In this document: positions 54,749 through 63,800 of the stretch, piece by piece
How positions within the stretch are numbered: the stretch's first letter is position 1
How the letters are laid out: every line of letters begins with the position of its first letter
Notes under the pieces: model-generated
Database searches by the model: none
What the model was told of the DNA's origin: nothing
The model's input: the letters and a program-made list of their open reading frames with translations, nothing else
Translations under genes and position numbers: made by a program
Assembly (NCBI RefSeq): GCF_900105905.1
Contig: NZ_FNSV01000008.1
Location: 1-64,000 of the forward strand
Length of the DNA: 64,000 bases
Reading direction: 5' to 3'
Source of the DNA: Rhodococcus koreensis
GTDB taxonomy: Bacteria; Actinomycetota; Actinomycetes; Mycobacteriales; Mycobacteriaceae

Positions 54749-55546
54749 TCAGGCCAGTTGCCTAAGGCGAGGCAGGACGTGAGCGAGCTCCTCGAAGAGG
54801 GTGGGCCAGCCGCGGCGTAACCAGGTGAGGCGGCCTCGGTCGAGGTGGTCACCATCAATGAGGTGGGAGATGCGGTGCTGCTGCGTGGGAACTCCCAGCT
54901 CGAGGAGTTTGGCGTAGACGGGGTTGGCGGGCAGCCGATGTCGGGCGATGTGTGCCCAGACGTCACTGGTGGTCCAGTTCCAGATCGGCCCGTACGCGCT
55001 CGTGCCGTCCGTGCGGGTGATAGTCCCGTCGCGGCGGCCACCGCGGGTGTAGAGGTGCCGGCGGGCGGGGGATTCGTCGGCGCGCACACCCCACAACTCA
55101 CCCGGGCCGAGCAGTCGGTGGGCACGGCGGGCGGGTTCGGTGATCAGCACCCGGTGCAGGTCCACCCGCGCGGCCGCGGCGTCGACGGGTGCGGTGTGGT
55201 CCCAGAGCCCGGAGGCGACGAGCACGTCCAGTAGTGGTGGGTCGGCGGGGATGCGGTGCAGATCCAACTTCCACGCCTCGGCGAGGCCGGTGAGGTAGTC
55301 GTAGGTTTCGGGGTAGTCGAGGCCGGAGTCGAAGAACACCACCGGCACATCCGGGTCTACGCGGCGGGCGAGGTCGAGGACGGTGAGGGAGTCCTTGCCG
55401 CCGGAGAACGCCACGTACCCGTCATGGGCTGCGAGATGCGCCTCGATCCGAGTCATGGTGTGCGCGACCGCTGCCGCGCCGGCCTTCGCTGACGGCGTTC
55501 GAAGCCCGCGCAGCGACGCGAGGTCCAGTCCGGGGTCCGGTGTCAT
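54749..55546 (-). CDS. cysH: CysH-like PP-loop ATPase (PAPS-reductase family) of a type IV-B CRISPR locus
   Basis: Adenine-nucleotide alpha-hydrolase fold protein of 265 residues. The PP-loop is SGGKDS at 48-53, followed by VPVVFFDSGLDYPETYDYL and LWGVRADESPARR. The C-terminal Cys motif of true PAPS reductases is missing, so it is unlikely to act in sulfate assimilation. CysH-like genes are a known ancillary marker of subtype IV-B CRISPR-Cas loci, and csf1 starts on the other strand 390 bp away. Start ATG 55546 is assumed; GTG 55561 is in frame too. Role in the system is not established. Confidence 0.85.
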   Translation of the reverse strand: MTPDPGLDLASLRGLRTPSAKAGAAAVAHTMTRIEAHLAAHDGYVAFSGGKDSLTVLDLARRVDPDVPVVFFDSGLDYPETYDYLTGLAEAWKLDLHRIPADPPLLDVLVASGLWDHTAPVDAAAARVDLHRVLITEPARRAHRLLGPGELWGVRADESPARRHLYTRGGRRDGTITRTDGTSAYGPIWNWTTSDVWAHIARHRLPANPVYAKLLELGVPTQQHRISHLIDGDHLDRGRLTWLRRGWPTLFEELAHVLPRLRQLA

Positions 55547-55604
55547 CACCACAGCGGTCACGCTACGGCGCCCACCACGCTTCGCCTGTTGGCAGGGCAT
55601 TCGT

Positions 55605-55633
55605 CCCATATGGGGGGCTATGACCCATATGGG
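55605..55633. promoter_or_regulatory. Twin palindromes CCCATATGGG in the cysH/csf divergent promoter
   Basis: Two identical perfect 10-bp palindromes at 55605-55614 and 55624-55633, spaced 19 bp centre to centre (about two helical turns). They lie 59 bp upstream of cysH and about 100 bp upstream of the small gene before csf1, which suits a cooperative operator controlling both directions. Confidence 0.6.
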
Positions 55634-55686
55634 TGCTCGATAGCCGGCAGCGGAGCTGCGACCCTGGCGGATACCGTGCCCGTGGT

Positions 55687-55706
55687 CCGGGCGTGGCCAC
55701 GCCCGG
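55687..55706. promoter_or_regulatory. Perfect 20-bp palindrome before the csf operon
   Basis: CCGGGCGTGGCCACGCCCGG, a perfect palindrome with no loop, 20 bp before ATG 55727. It could be an operator or, in RNA, block the leader of the first gene. Confidence 0.5.
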
Positions 55707-55726
55707 GATCGATGTTCTGCGGTTGA

Positions 55727-55942
55727 ATGGGCGGTATGGGGTCGTCCGCGGTGGAGCAACTGTGGCAGACATTGTCCGAGAACGAGTTGGCATTGGTCTG
55801 TGTCCGAGGCCCGCAGTGCGAGTGGGCGGATCTGGTGACGGTCGGGGAGAACGTGTCGGGGGAGCTGGTCTGGTTGGCCCGTGAGGTCGGTGAGATCGCC
55901 GCCGAGCAGTACCCCCACGACACCGGCGCAGCGAGATCGTGA
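55727..55942 (+). CDS. Small protein coupled to csf1
   Basis: A 71-residue acidic protein (MGSSAVEQLWQTLSENELAL, then VRGPQCEWADLVTVGENVSG and WLAREVGEIAAEQY), predicted helical. Its stop overlaps the csf1 GTG (GTGA), so the two are translationally coupled. Starts ATG 55727 or 55736; no clear ribosome site. No family recognised. Position makes it a possible new component of this type IV-B locus. Confidence 0.6.
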   Translation: MGGMGSSAVEQLWQTLSENELALVCVRGPQCEWADLVTVGENVSGELVWLAREVGEIAAEQYPHDTGAARS

Positions 55943-56604
55943 CGACGCCGGAGCTGGCCGCGGCGGAGCGGGATGTGGTGTGGGCGGCCTACACCGCCGC
56001 CGAGGGCGCCGTCGACGCCATCGAGCCTGCGGATCGGGCGTCCGGGTGCGCGCGGTGCGGCCGCGCCACGACGGAGATGACGCCGGTCGGGCAGGTGATC
56101 TCACGCCGCTTCACTGGGTTCGAGTCGTGGACGAACCTCGCCGGCCGGCATCTGTGTCGGGTGTGCGTGTGGGTGTACCGGAACCGGGCGCTCCGCGCGG
56201 ACGCGCACATCATCACCCGGGACCCGGCGACCCTGACGCCGGCGGACCCGGCGCTGCTCCACCGGGTGCTCTCCGCCCCGGTCGGCGCGGACACGGCGGT
56301 GATCGTGCCGCTGCGGCCGGGCCGCAAACACCTCCTGCCCGACGCCTGCTGGGGTCGGGTCACGGTCGACGACGCCGGGTTGAAATGGACAGCCGCGGAT
56401 GCGGACCGGCTGGCGGTGATGCGGCGGCTGCTCGGTCAGGGTTTCTCTGAGGTGATGCTGCGACAGGGCACCCCGGCTTATCCGGTGCTGAGCCGCCTGC
56501 CGGCGGACGAGTGGCCACGGGTCCTCGACGACTGGTGCCGCCTCGGCCCGTGGCGGCAGGCGGGGCCGTGGTTCGAGGTCGGCCTGCGCGCCAGTCGCCG
56601 GTAA
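55939..56604 (+). CDS. csf1: Csf1 (Cas8-like large subunit) of type IV-B CRISPR-Cas
   Basis: Zinc-ribbon protein of 221 residues. The ribbon is C37-x2-C40 (CARCGR) and C73-x2-C76 (CRVC), with RRFTGFESW between, as in Csf1 proteins. The rest is a mixed fold ending in WPRVLDDWCRLGPWRQ. Csf1 is the signature subunit of type IV effector complexes. Recognition rests on the zinc ribbon, the size and the neighbours (cysH, cas11-, csf2- and csf3-like genes). It is separated from cas11 by a 1.27-kb stretch holding an opposite-strand DUF3800 gene, which is unusual. Confidence 0.82.
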   Translation: MTTPELAAAERDVVWAAYTAAEGAVDAIEPADRASGCARCGRATTEMTPVGQVISRRFTGFESWTNLAGRHLCRVCVWVYRNRALRADAHIITRDPATLTPADPALLHRVLSAPVGADTAVIVPLRPGRKHLLPDACWGRVTVDDAGLKWTAADADRLAVMRRLLGQGFSEVMLRQGTPAYPVLSRLPADEWPRVLDDWCRLGPWRQAGPWFEVGLRASRR

Positions 56605-57089
56605 CGGCTCTCGCGTCGTCGGTTCGGGGTGCGCCGGATCCGAAAGTAATTCTCAGTGCGGACTGTTCACGAGCAGCTGCCAACGACATGGGATTCGGGA
56701 CCTTCCGACGCGGGGGCGACGGACCATTCCACGTTGTTCGATGCACCAATAGGGTCCTGCGCACCGGGTGGCGACCGGATCGCGGCTGCGGATGTCCGGG
56801 CAGGTCACGCTCAGACTGCGGTAGGTGTGAAAGGAGACTGCGACCCCCTGGCCGGTACGGCCGACGTCTGCGACATCTCGACCGGTACCGCCGACAGCCC
56901 TACCTGATCGCGTTGACGTGCGGATATCGGTGCGGCGGTTGCGTCGACGCAACGCCGGCCGACATAATGTGGGTGCCCGAGGCAGTAGCCGAGGGAAGTG
57001 GTTCGTGTAGGAGGTCTCCGGGGCGTAAGTACCCCTGTAGGCAGCCCCACCCAGAGGTTTCCAGCCTTGCGCGCCCACCCATATACGAC
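56605..57089. other. Intergenic region after csf1; no CRISPR array seen
   Basis: About 485 bp with no convincing gene. I searched it by eye for spaced repeats and found none, so it is not a CRISPR array. GTAGGAGGTCTCCGGGG near 57007 is a ribosome-site-like sequence with no frame behind it. Confidence 0.4.
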
Positions 57090-57118
57090 GAACGCCCCTC
57101 ACTCTGTGAGGGGCGTTC
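57090..57118 (-). terminator. Terminator after the DUF3800 gene
   Basis: Perfect 13-bp stem (GAACGCCCCTCAC at 57090-57102 with 57106-57118) and a 3-nt loop, 8 bp beyond the DUF3800 stop. It can also stop any read-through from csf1. Confidence 0.85.
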
Positions 57119-57126
57119 TCGTGTCC

Positions 57127-57633
57127 TCAGATCCGTACGACGGTGATGCGGTGCGCGATCTTCGCGCGCATGCTGCCGCCGCGACCCCAGGCCCAAGCAT
57201 GCACGTCAGGCAACCATAAGAGGGAATTGGTGGGCCGGTCGTGGGTGTACCGGAACGGGGCCTGGCCGCCGAGTTCGTCGCGGATGATCCGGTTGTCCTC
57301 GCGGTCCTGATCGCATGTCTCGATGGTCAGGTTTGTCACCGCCATCTGCGCGAGATCCCGCACGGCGGCCGCGAGGGTCGCATCCCGGGCCTGGCGTTCG
57401 TTGACCTTCTTCGAGCTCATCAGGTAGAGGCGGCTGTTCGCCTCCAGTCGGGCGACGTCGGAGACGATCTTCGGCGCCAGCTTCTTCCCGACGCTGGTCA
57501 TGTGGATGCGGGTGTGCCCGGGCGGGCGGAGGGCGTTCATCTGCTTCCGCAGCGCGGTGAGGTCGCCGGACGCGACCGTCACAGCACACAGGGCGTACTC
57601 GCCCCGTTTGGATTCGTCGATGAACGCATGCAC
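57127..57633 (-). CDS. DUF3800-like protein inserted in the csf locus
   Basis: A 168-residue protein. It starts with VHAFIDESKRGEYALCAVTV, the 'FxDESG' beginning of DUF3800, a family with a predicted RNase-H-like fold. Further acids are in VTNLTIETCDQDREDNRIIRDE, and the end NSLLWLPDVHAWAWGRGG also fits. GTG 57633 is preceded by GGGAGAC; a longer frame to 57798 is not supported. It stands alone on the minus strand between csf1 and cas11, with its own terminator. Possible nuclease, toxin-like or regulatory role; not a known type IV component. Confidence 0.7.
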   Translation of the reverse strand: MHAFIDESKRGEYALCAVTVASGDLTALRKQMNALRPPGHTRIHMTSVGKKLAPKIVSDVARLEANSRLYLMSSKKVNERQARDATLAAAVRDLAQMAVTNLTIETCDQDREDNRIIRDELGGQAPFRYTHDRPTNSLLWLPDVHAWAWGRGGSMRAKIAHRITVVRI

Positions 57634-57869
57634 GCGGAGAAGTCTCCCACCCGGACCCGACAACCTCGACAGGCCACACCCCTTCCGGAAGCCGAGCTGA
57701 AGCCGGGTGACCCGCACGTCAGGGAGGCTCAGGACAACCCGAAACCTGTTCCGCACCAGAAGCGGATTGTGCGAGGTACGGGGTTGTCGGCGCCGCACAC
57801 CGGCGGCCGGGGGTGTCTCGGATTTCGTGGACTCGAGAAAACTGCTCGTCTTCTCTAGGATCAGCCGCG

Positions 57870-58316
57870 ATGAACATCTCGGACAAGCACGCGTTTTCGG
57901 TGACAGAGAGCTGGCTGGCCACGGTCCCCCAGTTGCCGGCGCTGGCCGATCCGGCCGCGCAGGTGGCGGAGCGGTTGGTGTTGCTGCTGCACTACGGCAT
58001 CGACTGGTCGGAGAACAACTGGGTGGCCGCCCGCCGCGGTGACTACTGGGACAACCTGTTGCCCACCCGGATCCGGTTGGCCACCTACAACAGCATCAAC
58101 CTGCACCAGTGGTGGACCGCCTCCGCGGCCAGGCTCGGGTCGAGTCCGCGCACCGACGAACAACGCGCGGAGCTGGCCACGCTACTCACCATGGAAGCCC
58201 GGCCGGTGCTGCAGGTGATGCGCGATCAAACGACCGCCCTGACATTGCGGACCCGGATCGTCGCGGACGCCGTCCGGGCCTCCCGGACCGGCGACGCTCG
58301 GGGGTTGGCGTCGTGA
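57870..58316 (+). CDS. cas11: Cas11-like small subunit of type IV-B CRISPR-Cas
   Basis: A 148-residue, nearly all-helical protein with AQVAERLVLLLHYGIDWSEN and RIRLATYNSINLHQWWTASA. Size, helical nature and position directly before csf2 match the small subunit of subtype IV-B. Sequence alone would not identify it. ATG 57870 has a weak AGGATC upstream. The stop overlaps the csf2 GTG (GTGA). The DUF3800 gene upstream faces away, so the promoter for cas11-csf2-csf3 should lie at 57640-57860. Confidence 0.75.
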   Translation: MNISDKHAFSVTESWLATVPQLPALADPAAQVAERLVLLLHYGIDWSENNWVAARRGDYWDNLLPTRIRLATYNSINLHQWWTASAARLGSSPRTDEQRAELATLLTMEARPVLQVMRDQTTALTLRTRIVADAVRASRTGDARGLAS

Positions 58317-59164
58317 CCGTCACCCGTATGTGGGAGCTGGAAATGACCGCCCGGTCGCCGATCTCCCACCGGGGCGAGCTGATCGGCACCACCGCGATCG
58401 GCCGGCGGATGAAGGTCCTCCAAGCCGACGGGTCGGTGGAGCTGGTCCCGGTCATCTCCGGGAACTCCTTCCGCGGCGTCCTGCGCCGGATCGCCGAAGG
58501 AATGCTGCGGGACGTTCTCGACTATGAGGGCCAGTTGCCGCTGGCCGTCGCACACGCCCTGCGCAACGGCGGCGCGATCGTGAAAACCTCCGCCGAGCCG
58601 GTCACCGGTCGCCGCCTGCACCAACTCCGGGAATTGGTACCGCTGCTGAGCGTGTTCGGCGGCGCCATCGGAGCGGCTCCGATCGACGGCTGCCTGCGCG
58701 TCGGACACGTCGTTCCGATCGTCACCGAAGCCGCCCCGATCCTGCGCCGCGAGTATCCGGGCCCGGTGCCGTCGCGGTTCGACATCGAGGCCCTCGAGTC
58801 GTACTCGCACCTCGACGATGTGACCGCCGGCCACGCCGGCACCGCGGTCGACCCCGTAGCGGGATCGGGTGGGTCGGGGTCGCCGCTGATGCGGTACGAC
58901 GTCGAAACGCTCGCCCCGGGCACGCGGTTCGAATCGTGGGTGCAGCTTGTCCGCGGCTCCGACCTCGACCACGCCTTCGCCGCGGACGTTATCGGTGAGT
59001 TCACCCGGTCGGGCTGGCTCGGCGGCCGCACGGGGATCGGGCACGGCCAGATCGCCACCACCGTCATCGAGCAGGCCGATCGGGGCCCGGTGGTCGATTG
59101 GCGGGACATCGTCGCCTCCCGGCGCGATGAGGCCCTTCAAACCCTGCTCTCACTCCCCGCATGA
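58313..59164 (+). CDS. csf2: Csf2 (Cas7-like backbone) of type IV-B CRISPR-Cas
   Basis: RAMP-fold backbone subunit of 283 residues that would polymerise along guide or other RNA. Typical features are ELEMTARSPISHRGELIGTT near the start, then VPVISGNSFRGVLRRIAEG (about 46-63), a motif shared by Cas7-group proteins of types III and IV, and GGRTGIGHGQIATTVI near the end. GTG 58313 overlaps cas11; ATG 58328 is possible. Its stop overlaps the csf3 start (ATGA). Confidence 0.88.
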   Translation: MTVTRMWELEMTARSPISHRGELIGTTAIGRRMKVLQADGSVELVPVISGNSFRGVLRRIAEGMLRDVLDYEGQLPLAVAHALRNGGAIVKTSAEPVTGRRLHQLRELVPLLSVFGGAIGAAPIDGCLRVGHVVPIVTEAAPILRREYPGPVPSRFDIEALESYSHLDDVTAGHAGTAVDPVAGSGGSGSPLMRYDVETLAPGTRFESWVQLVRGSDLDHAFAADVIGEFTRSGWLGGRTGIGHGQIATTVIEQADRGPVVDWRDIVASRRDEALQTLLSLPA

Positions 59165-59901
59165 CCCTCCACGTGCCAGCGGGGATGGTGCCGCTGGTGA
59201 TCCGGGCGAGAATGGCTGCCGGTGTCGTGCACGGGGTGCCGTGGGGCATCAGTCTTGACGGCCTCCTTGCCTCGGAGATCCGGGAGAATATGAAAGCCGT
59301 GGCACGGGATGCCGGCGGCGAGTACATCCCCTATAGCCATGACATCGTTCCGGAGGATCTGGAGTTGCCGCTGGCCTGCTGCACTGGCGACGGCGGCGAC
59401 CGCTGGCATTGGGCGGCGACCTTCGCCTTCCCGGAGGACGAAGTGCCGGGCCCGCACGTGCAGTACTGGTCCGCCCGCCCCGACCAGCAGGCCCTGGGCC
59501 AGATGTCGGATCAGTTGCCGGCGTTGGTGTCCGAACGGCAGGGCCGCTACCGGTCCCGGGTGATGCCGCTGCCACTCACCATCTGCCGGAACCTGGTGTG
59601 GCGGGCCGTCGGTGACCCGGCCGCCGTCGCTGAGTTGCTGACGCCCATCGTGTCGATCGGGAAGAAGCGCGGCGCCGGCCACGGCCACGTCCTGTCCTGG
59701 ACCGTCACCGAACACCCGGCCGCCGACTCGTGGGAATTTGCGCACCTGCACCCGGACGGCGGTCTCGGCCGTACTGCACCGCGGGCCTGCCTGCATGACG
59801 TAGGCGATCTGCAGACCGGTGGAGAGGGACAGATGGGGCTGCGGCCGCCATACATGCACCCGGCAGTCCGAGCACAGGTGTTTCTACCGACGCCCAGGTA
59901 A
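59161..59901 (+). CDS. csf3: Csf3 (Cas5-like) of type IV-B CRISPR-Cas
   Basis: RAMP protein of 246 residues expected to cap the 5' end of the RNA in the complex. The C-terminal glycine-rich loop VSIGKKRGAGHGHVLSWTV (about 165-182) matches the G-K-K-R-x-x-G-x-G pattern of Csf3. The N-terminal part has HVPAGMVPLVIRARMAAGVV, and GVPWGISLDGLLA is typical of Cas5-like folds. ATG 59161 overlaps csf2. Last gene of the cas11-csf2-csf3 unit. Confidence 0.87.
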   Translation: MTLHVPAGMVPLVIRARMAAGVVHGVPWGISLDGLLASEIRENMKAVARDAGGEYIPYSHDIVPEDLELPLACCTGDGGDRWHWAATFAFPEDEVPGPHVQYWSARPDQQALGQMSDQLPALVSERQGRYRSRVMPLPLTICRNLVWRAVGDPAAVAELLTPIVSIGKKRGAGHGHVLSWTVTEHPAADSWEFAHLHPDGGLGRTAPRACLHDVGDLQTGGEGQMGLRPPYMHPAVRAQVFLPTPR

Positions 59902-59963
59902 CGCAGATCTGATCGATCACGAATAATGATCGAAAATGTTGAGAAGGGGAGAAGTAACCGACA

Positions 59964-60809
59964 ATGACCGCGATGCCCCTTCTGACGCCCCTGCTCTCCC
60001 TCGTCGATAGCCCGGCCACCTCGGAAGTGGAGTACGTGGTCGGGGGTAGCGCGCTTAACGGCTCTGCCCGCGATGACGCAGCGCATCTCTTGGCCGATGA
60101 GTCCATGACAATCGCTTGTGGCCGGCAACCAGCACTCGATTGGTGGCGGACTCGCCGTGACGGAGGGTCCGCGCAGGTTGGGAACAAGCTGAAGACCCTA
60201 GAATCGATTGTCGGGGTCGCGTTCGGTCTTCCTCGGAAGCCGAAGAACGTCGATCATGTGCAAGGACATGTTGCGGAACTGCTGTGGAACCGGCTGGTGA
60301 ACGAGCGGACAGTGTGCCGTGACGGCCGTCAGCTTGTTCGTGCGCATCCGATCAAGATGGATGCACTTGAGCCCGGTGGTGATGGGTTGGTCGTCTACCA
60401 GGATTGTCAGGGCACGTTGGTGTACCGGCTGTGGGAGATCAAGAAGCACGATGCGAAAGCTGGGATTTCGTCCACGATCAATACGGCGAGTAAGCAGCTT
60501 CGCGATCGTGGGGATCAGTACCTCTCCAAACTCGCAGGCCCGGAGACGCTGACGGAGGACCTTGCGCTCGGTGACTTGTATGCCAACATGATCGAATGGT
60601 GGTGGGACCGCAGTAATCGTGCGGGTGTTGGTGTGTCGGTGGGTACCTCGGACCACCACGCGCCGACGCGGCCGACCACGTTCGGATCCATTAGGACACA
60701 GTTTCCAGCTTTCACTGAGGCGAGTCAGACTGAGAGCATCGTGGTAGCGGTCCCGGATTTTCCGGGTTTCGCTGATCGAGTGAAGGAGATCGTGTGGAGC
60801 GGTCTCTAG
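59964..60809 (+). CDS. PD-(D/E)XK nuclease-like protein, HamA/AbpA (DUF1837)-like
   Basis: Protein of 281 residues with a likely restriction-endonuclease fold: AELLWNRL (E105), PGGDGLVVYQD (D140), then LVYRLWEIKKHDAKAG with E158 and K160, and ASKQLRDRGDQYLSKL. The spacing fits a D-x17-E-x-K centre. Small nucleases of this kind paired with a large SF2 helicase occur in Hachiman and AbpAB defence systems; I assign it by architecture and general pattern, not by a search. ATG 59964 has AAGGGGAGAAG upstream; the 62-bp gap to csf3 is AT-richer (TGATCGATCA) and may hold its own promoter. Confidence 0.6.
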   Translation: MTAMPLLTPLLSLVDSPATSEVEYVVGGSALNGSARDDAAHLLADESMTIACGRQPALDWWRTRRDGGSAQVGNKLKTLESIVGVAFGLPRKPKNVDHVQGHVAELLWNRLVNERTVCRDGRQLVRAHPIKMDALEPGGDGLVVYQDCQGTLVYRLWEIKKHDAKAGISSTINTASKQLRDRGDQYLSKLAGPETLTEDLALGDLYANMIEWWWDRSNRAGVGVSVGTSDHHAPTRPTTFGSIRTQFPAFTEASQTESIVVAVPDFPGFADRVKEIVWSGL

Positions 60810-63800
60810 ACCTAGGGTTGCTCAATGGAGCCCTCGGCGGGAGGACGGGGCTGCCGACAGCCGAGGAACTCCAACGACTGATGGCGGATGTCGAGGTCCG
60901 CCTCATCCTTCGCCAACCCGAGATGGACACGCAACTGTTCGACGTGGCCTGGTACCTGCACGGTGTCGCCTCGGTCGACGAAGCACGTGAGCGCTACACA
61001 CTCGCGAGGCAGCGGCAGGCATTCCAGGTCAGCGCCCATATCTTCGACTTGGCCCTCGACCAGGACGAATGGACGGCAGAACAACGACTTTCGTACGGAT
61101 TTGCTGCGGCGATCGGATACCGCCGGGGCGGCCGGGACCCGAATGCGACTGCGATCATGAACCGGCTTCGCAGTGACATCGACATCGATTCCGCCGTCAC
61201 CGAACACATCAGCACCCTCTCGTTGGAAGTCGGCCTCGCATTCCTCGGATTCGAGACCAAGACATTGTTCCGTTGGTTGGCACGGTGGCGGCGACAGCTC
61301 GAGACGATTGGCCGCGGCTTCGAGGTGCCTGACCTCACGACAACCGTGTTCGGCCCTACCCAGATGGTGGTTCTAGGCGCTGAGGACCTGCTTCACTACT
61401 TTGCCCGAGGAAACTCTGACCGCCTCGAACGCGGCCGCGCGCGGCTCCGCTCCGCGGCGATCGGAGAGGCCGGTCCTGGAGACCTCAATTCACGATGGGT
61501 TGCGGCCCATCTATTGCGCTTCTCCGACGAAGCGGAACAGGGCTCACTGTGGAACCCCGCTGTGTTGCCGCCATCGGTACCGGTCCTGGTTCGCGAAGCC
61601 TTCACCATGGGAAATCCCCCCGTCCTCACGCTCTGGGAGCCGCAACGCGACCTATTTAACGGCCCTCAGTCACCTTTCGACCGGAGCGTCCGAAGGATGG
61701 TCCTCGCAGTACCTACCAGCGGCGGCAAGACCCTCGTCGCGCAGATGCTTGCAGTCGAGCAACTTGCCCGCACCGATCGATCTGTCTGCTACGTCGCACC
61801 CACACGCAGCCTCGGCCGCGAAGTACGGCGAGCAATGGCCAGCCGTGTGCGAATTCTCCAGAAGGAGACCGGCAACGACCAGCCCGACTACCCCATGACT
61901 TACCTCGACACCCTGTTCGAGCTCCAACCATCGGAGCCAGCCGATGTCGAGGTCATGACGCCGGAGCGGCTCGGCAACCTCTTGCGCCACGATGCAGACG
62001 CCGTTCTCGACCAATTTGGAATGTTCATCTTCGATGAGGCGCAACTGATCAAGGAGTCGGGTCGAGGGTTCGTACTGGAGTCGGTCATTGCACTGCTGGA
62101 CTACCTCACCAGGCAAACGGACCACCGGATCACGTTGATCTCCGCTGCGATGGGTAACGCGGGCGCCATCGCTCAATGGCTCAGCCCAGAAGGCAGATAT
62201 CTCCTACATGAGTCCGCGTGGCGGGGTCCGCGTCGCCTTCACGCAGCTTTCACCACGAAGGCGCACTGGGAGACGACCAAGATTGAGGGAGGTGCTGGCA
62301 GCAAGTGGAAGTACCGGCACACGACCGAGCTCAGCGGATTGATTCGCCTGCGCATGGCGGATACCCGCATCAGGAAGCTGTCCACACAGAGCGACACGGG
62401 ATGGCGATTTGTTCGTAAGTCGAAAGATGGCAGTGAGTTCCCTGCAGAGTGGAAGAAGGACGAAGGACACTCAACGAAGCATTACGTGATCGCCAGTGAA
62501 ATGATTGCCGCGCTGGGGCATGCGGGGTCAGTCCTCGTGGTTGCTACGACGCGTAGCCAGGCCGAGCTACTCGCAAAAGGACTCGCAGGCACGCGCGACG
62601 AACAGCCGTCACTGGCTCCGTTGGTCGATTTCGTGAGGCAACAGCTCGGCGATGACCACCCTCTGGTCAGCGTGTTGCGCCATGGAGTCGGCTTCCATCA
62701 TGCGCGGCTGCCCATCGAGATATTAGAGGCGCTTGAGGAGGCGGTTCGCGAAGACGTATTGCCATATCTGACGTGCACCTCGACCTTGACCGACGGCGTA
62801 AATCTTCCCGTTCGCACCGTGGTGATCTACGACCAGCCCTTCCCCGACCAGCATGAGGACAGCCAACTGAGCGGTGCCCGCTTGGTCAACGCGATGGGCC
62901 GAGCTGGGCGGGCAGGGAAGGAGACCGAGGGCTGGATTGTTTTGGTGCGTGCGGCCTCGCCCACCGACCAAGACTTTCGAGATCTCAACCCCGGGGCGGA
63001 AGCGCTTGCCGTTACCTCGTCACTGATCACTGAGAGTGCCTTGGACGCATTCGCCAGATTGGAGGAAGAACTAGGTAAAGATGAAGACTCCATCTTTACC
63101 GCGGTCGACGCAGCAGCAGACTTTATTAGTTTCGTGTGGCTGACACTGGCGATAGAGGAGGGGCATGGTCAAGATCCTGAGTCCGTTGATATCAGCCGCA
63201 TCGTTGGGACCACACTAGCGGCCACTCAATCGGACGAGATCCGCGCCAGGTGCACACAGGTCGCGGAGGCAGCGCGCCGTCGTTACGTCGCAAGTGACTC
63301 GGAAGCACGACGTCGGTGGCCGCGGACAGGAACGTCGATCGGATCGGCTCGAGCTATCGACGACTTGGCGCGACGGTTGCATGAGGAGATCCTTGAGTTG
63401 TGGATTGGCGGGAACCTTCCGGACGTAATGGACCCCGTGCATGCCATCGCAACATTGCCGCAGATGTTCGAAGAATTGCTGAAGCTTGCCGAAGCACCCG
63501 AGTGGGAGTTCCTCACCAGCAGCCGAGGCAATGTCATTGACGTCAAACCATTCGTTCTGCTCAACGATTGGATCGCCGGCAAGCCATTACCCGACCTCGC
63601 CGACACCCATCTCAGGACAGCACCAAACGCCGCGTGGCGTATCAGCCAAATGGTCGGTGCCATCACGGAACAGTTCGAGCATTTCCTGGCATGGACCGTT
63701 GGCGCAGTGGTCGAACTGGTCAACGCCCGATTCGCCGGAGAGGCTAGCGAAATCCGGCTGTGTCCGGAGCTCGGGGGATACATCCGGTACGGAGTGAATA

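Noticed and set aside
54749-55546. CysH as assimilatory PAPS reductase
   Set aside because: The C-terminal ECGLH-type cysteine motif is absent and no sulfur genes are nearby.
56605-57089. Possible CRISPR array next to csf genes
   Set aside because: No regularly spaced direct repeats are visible here or elsewhere in the defence region; the only strong symmetry is a terminator hairpin at 57090-57118.
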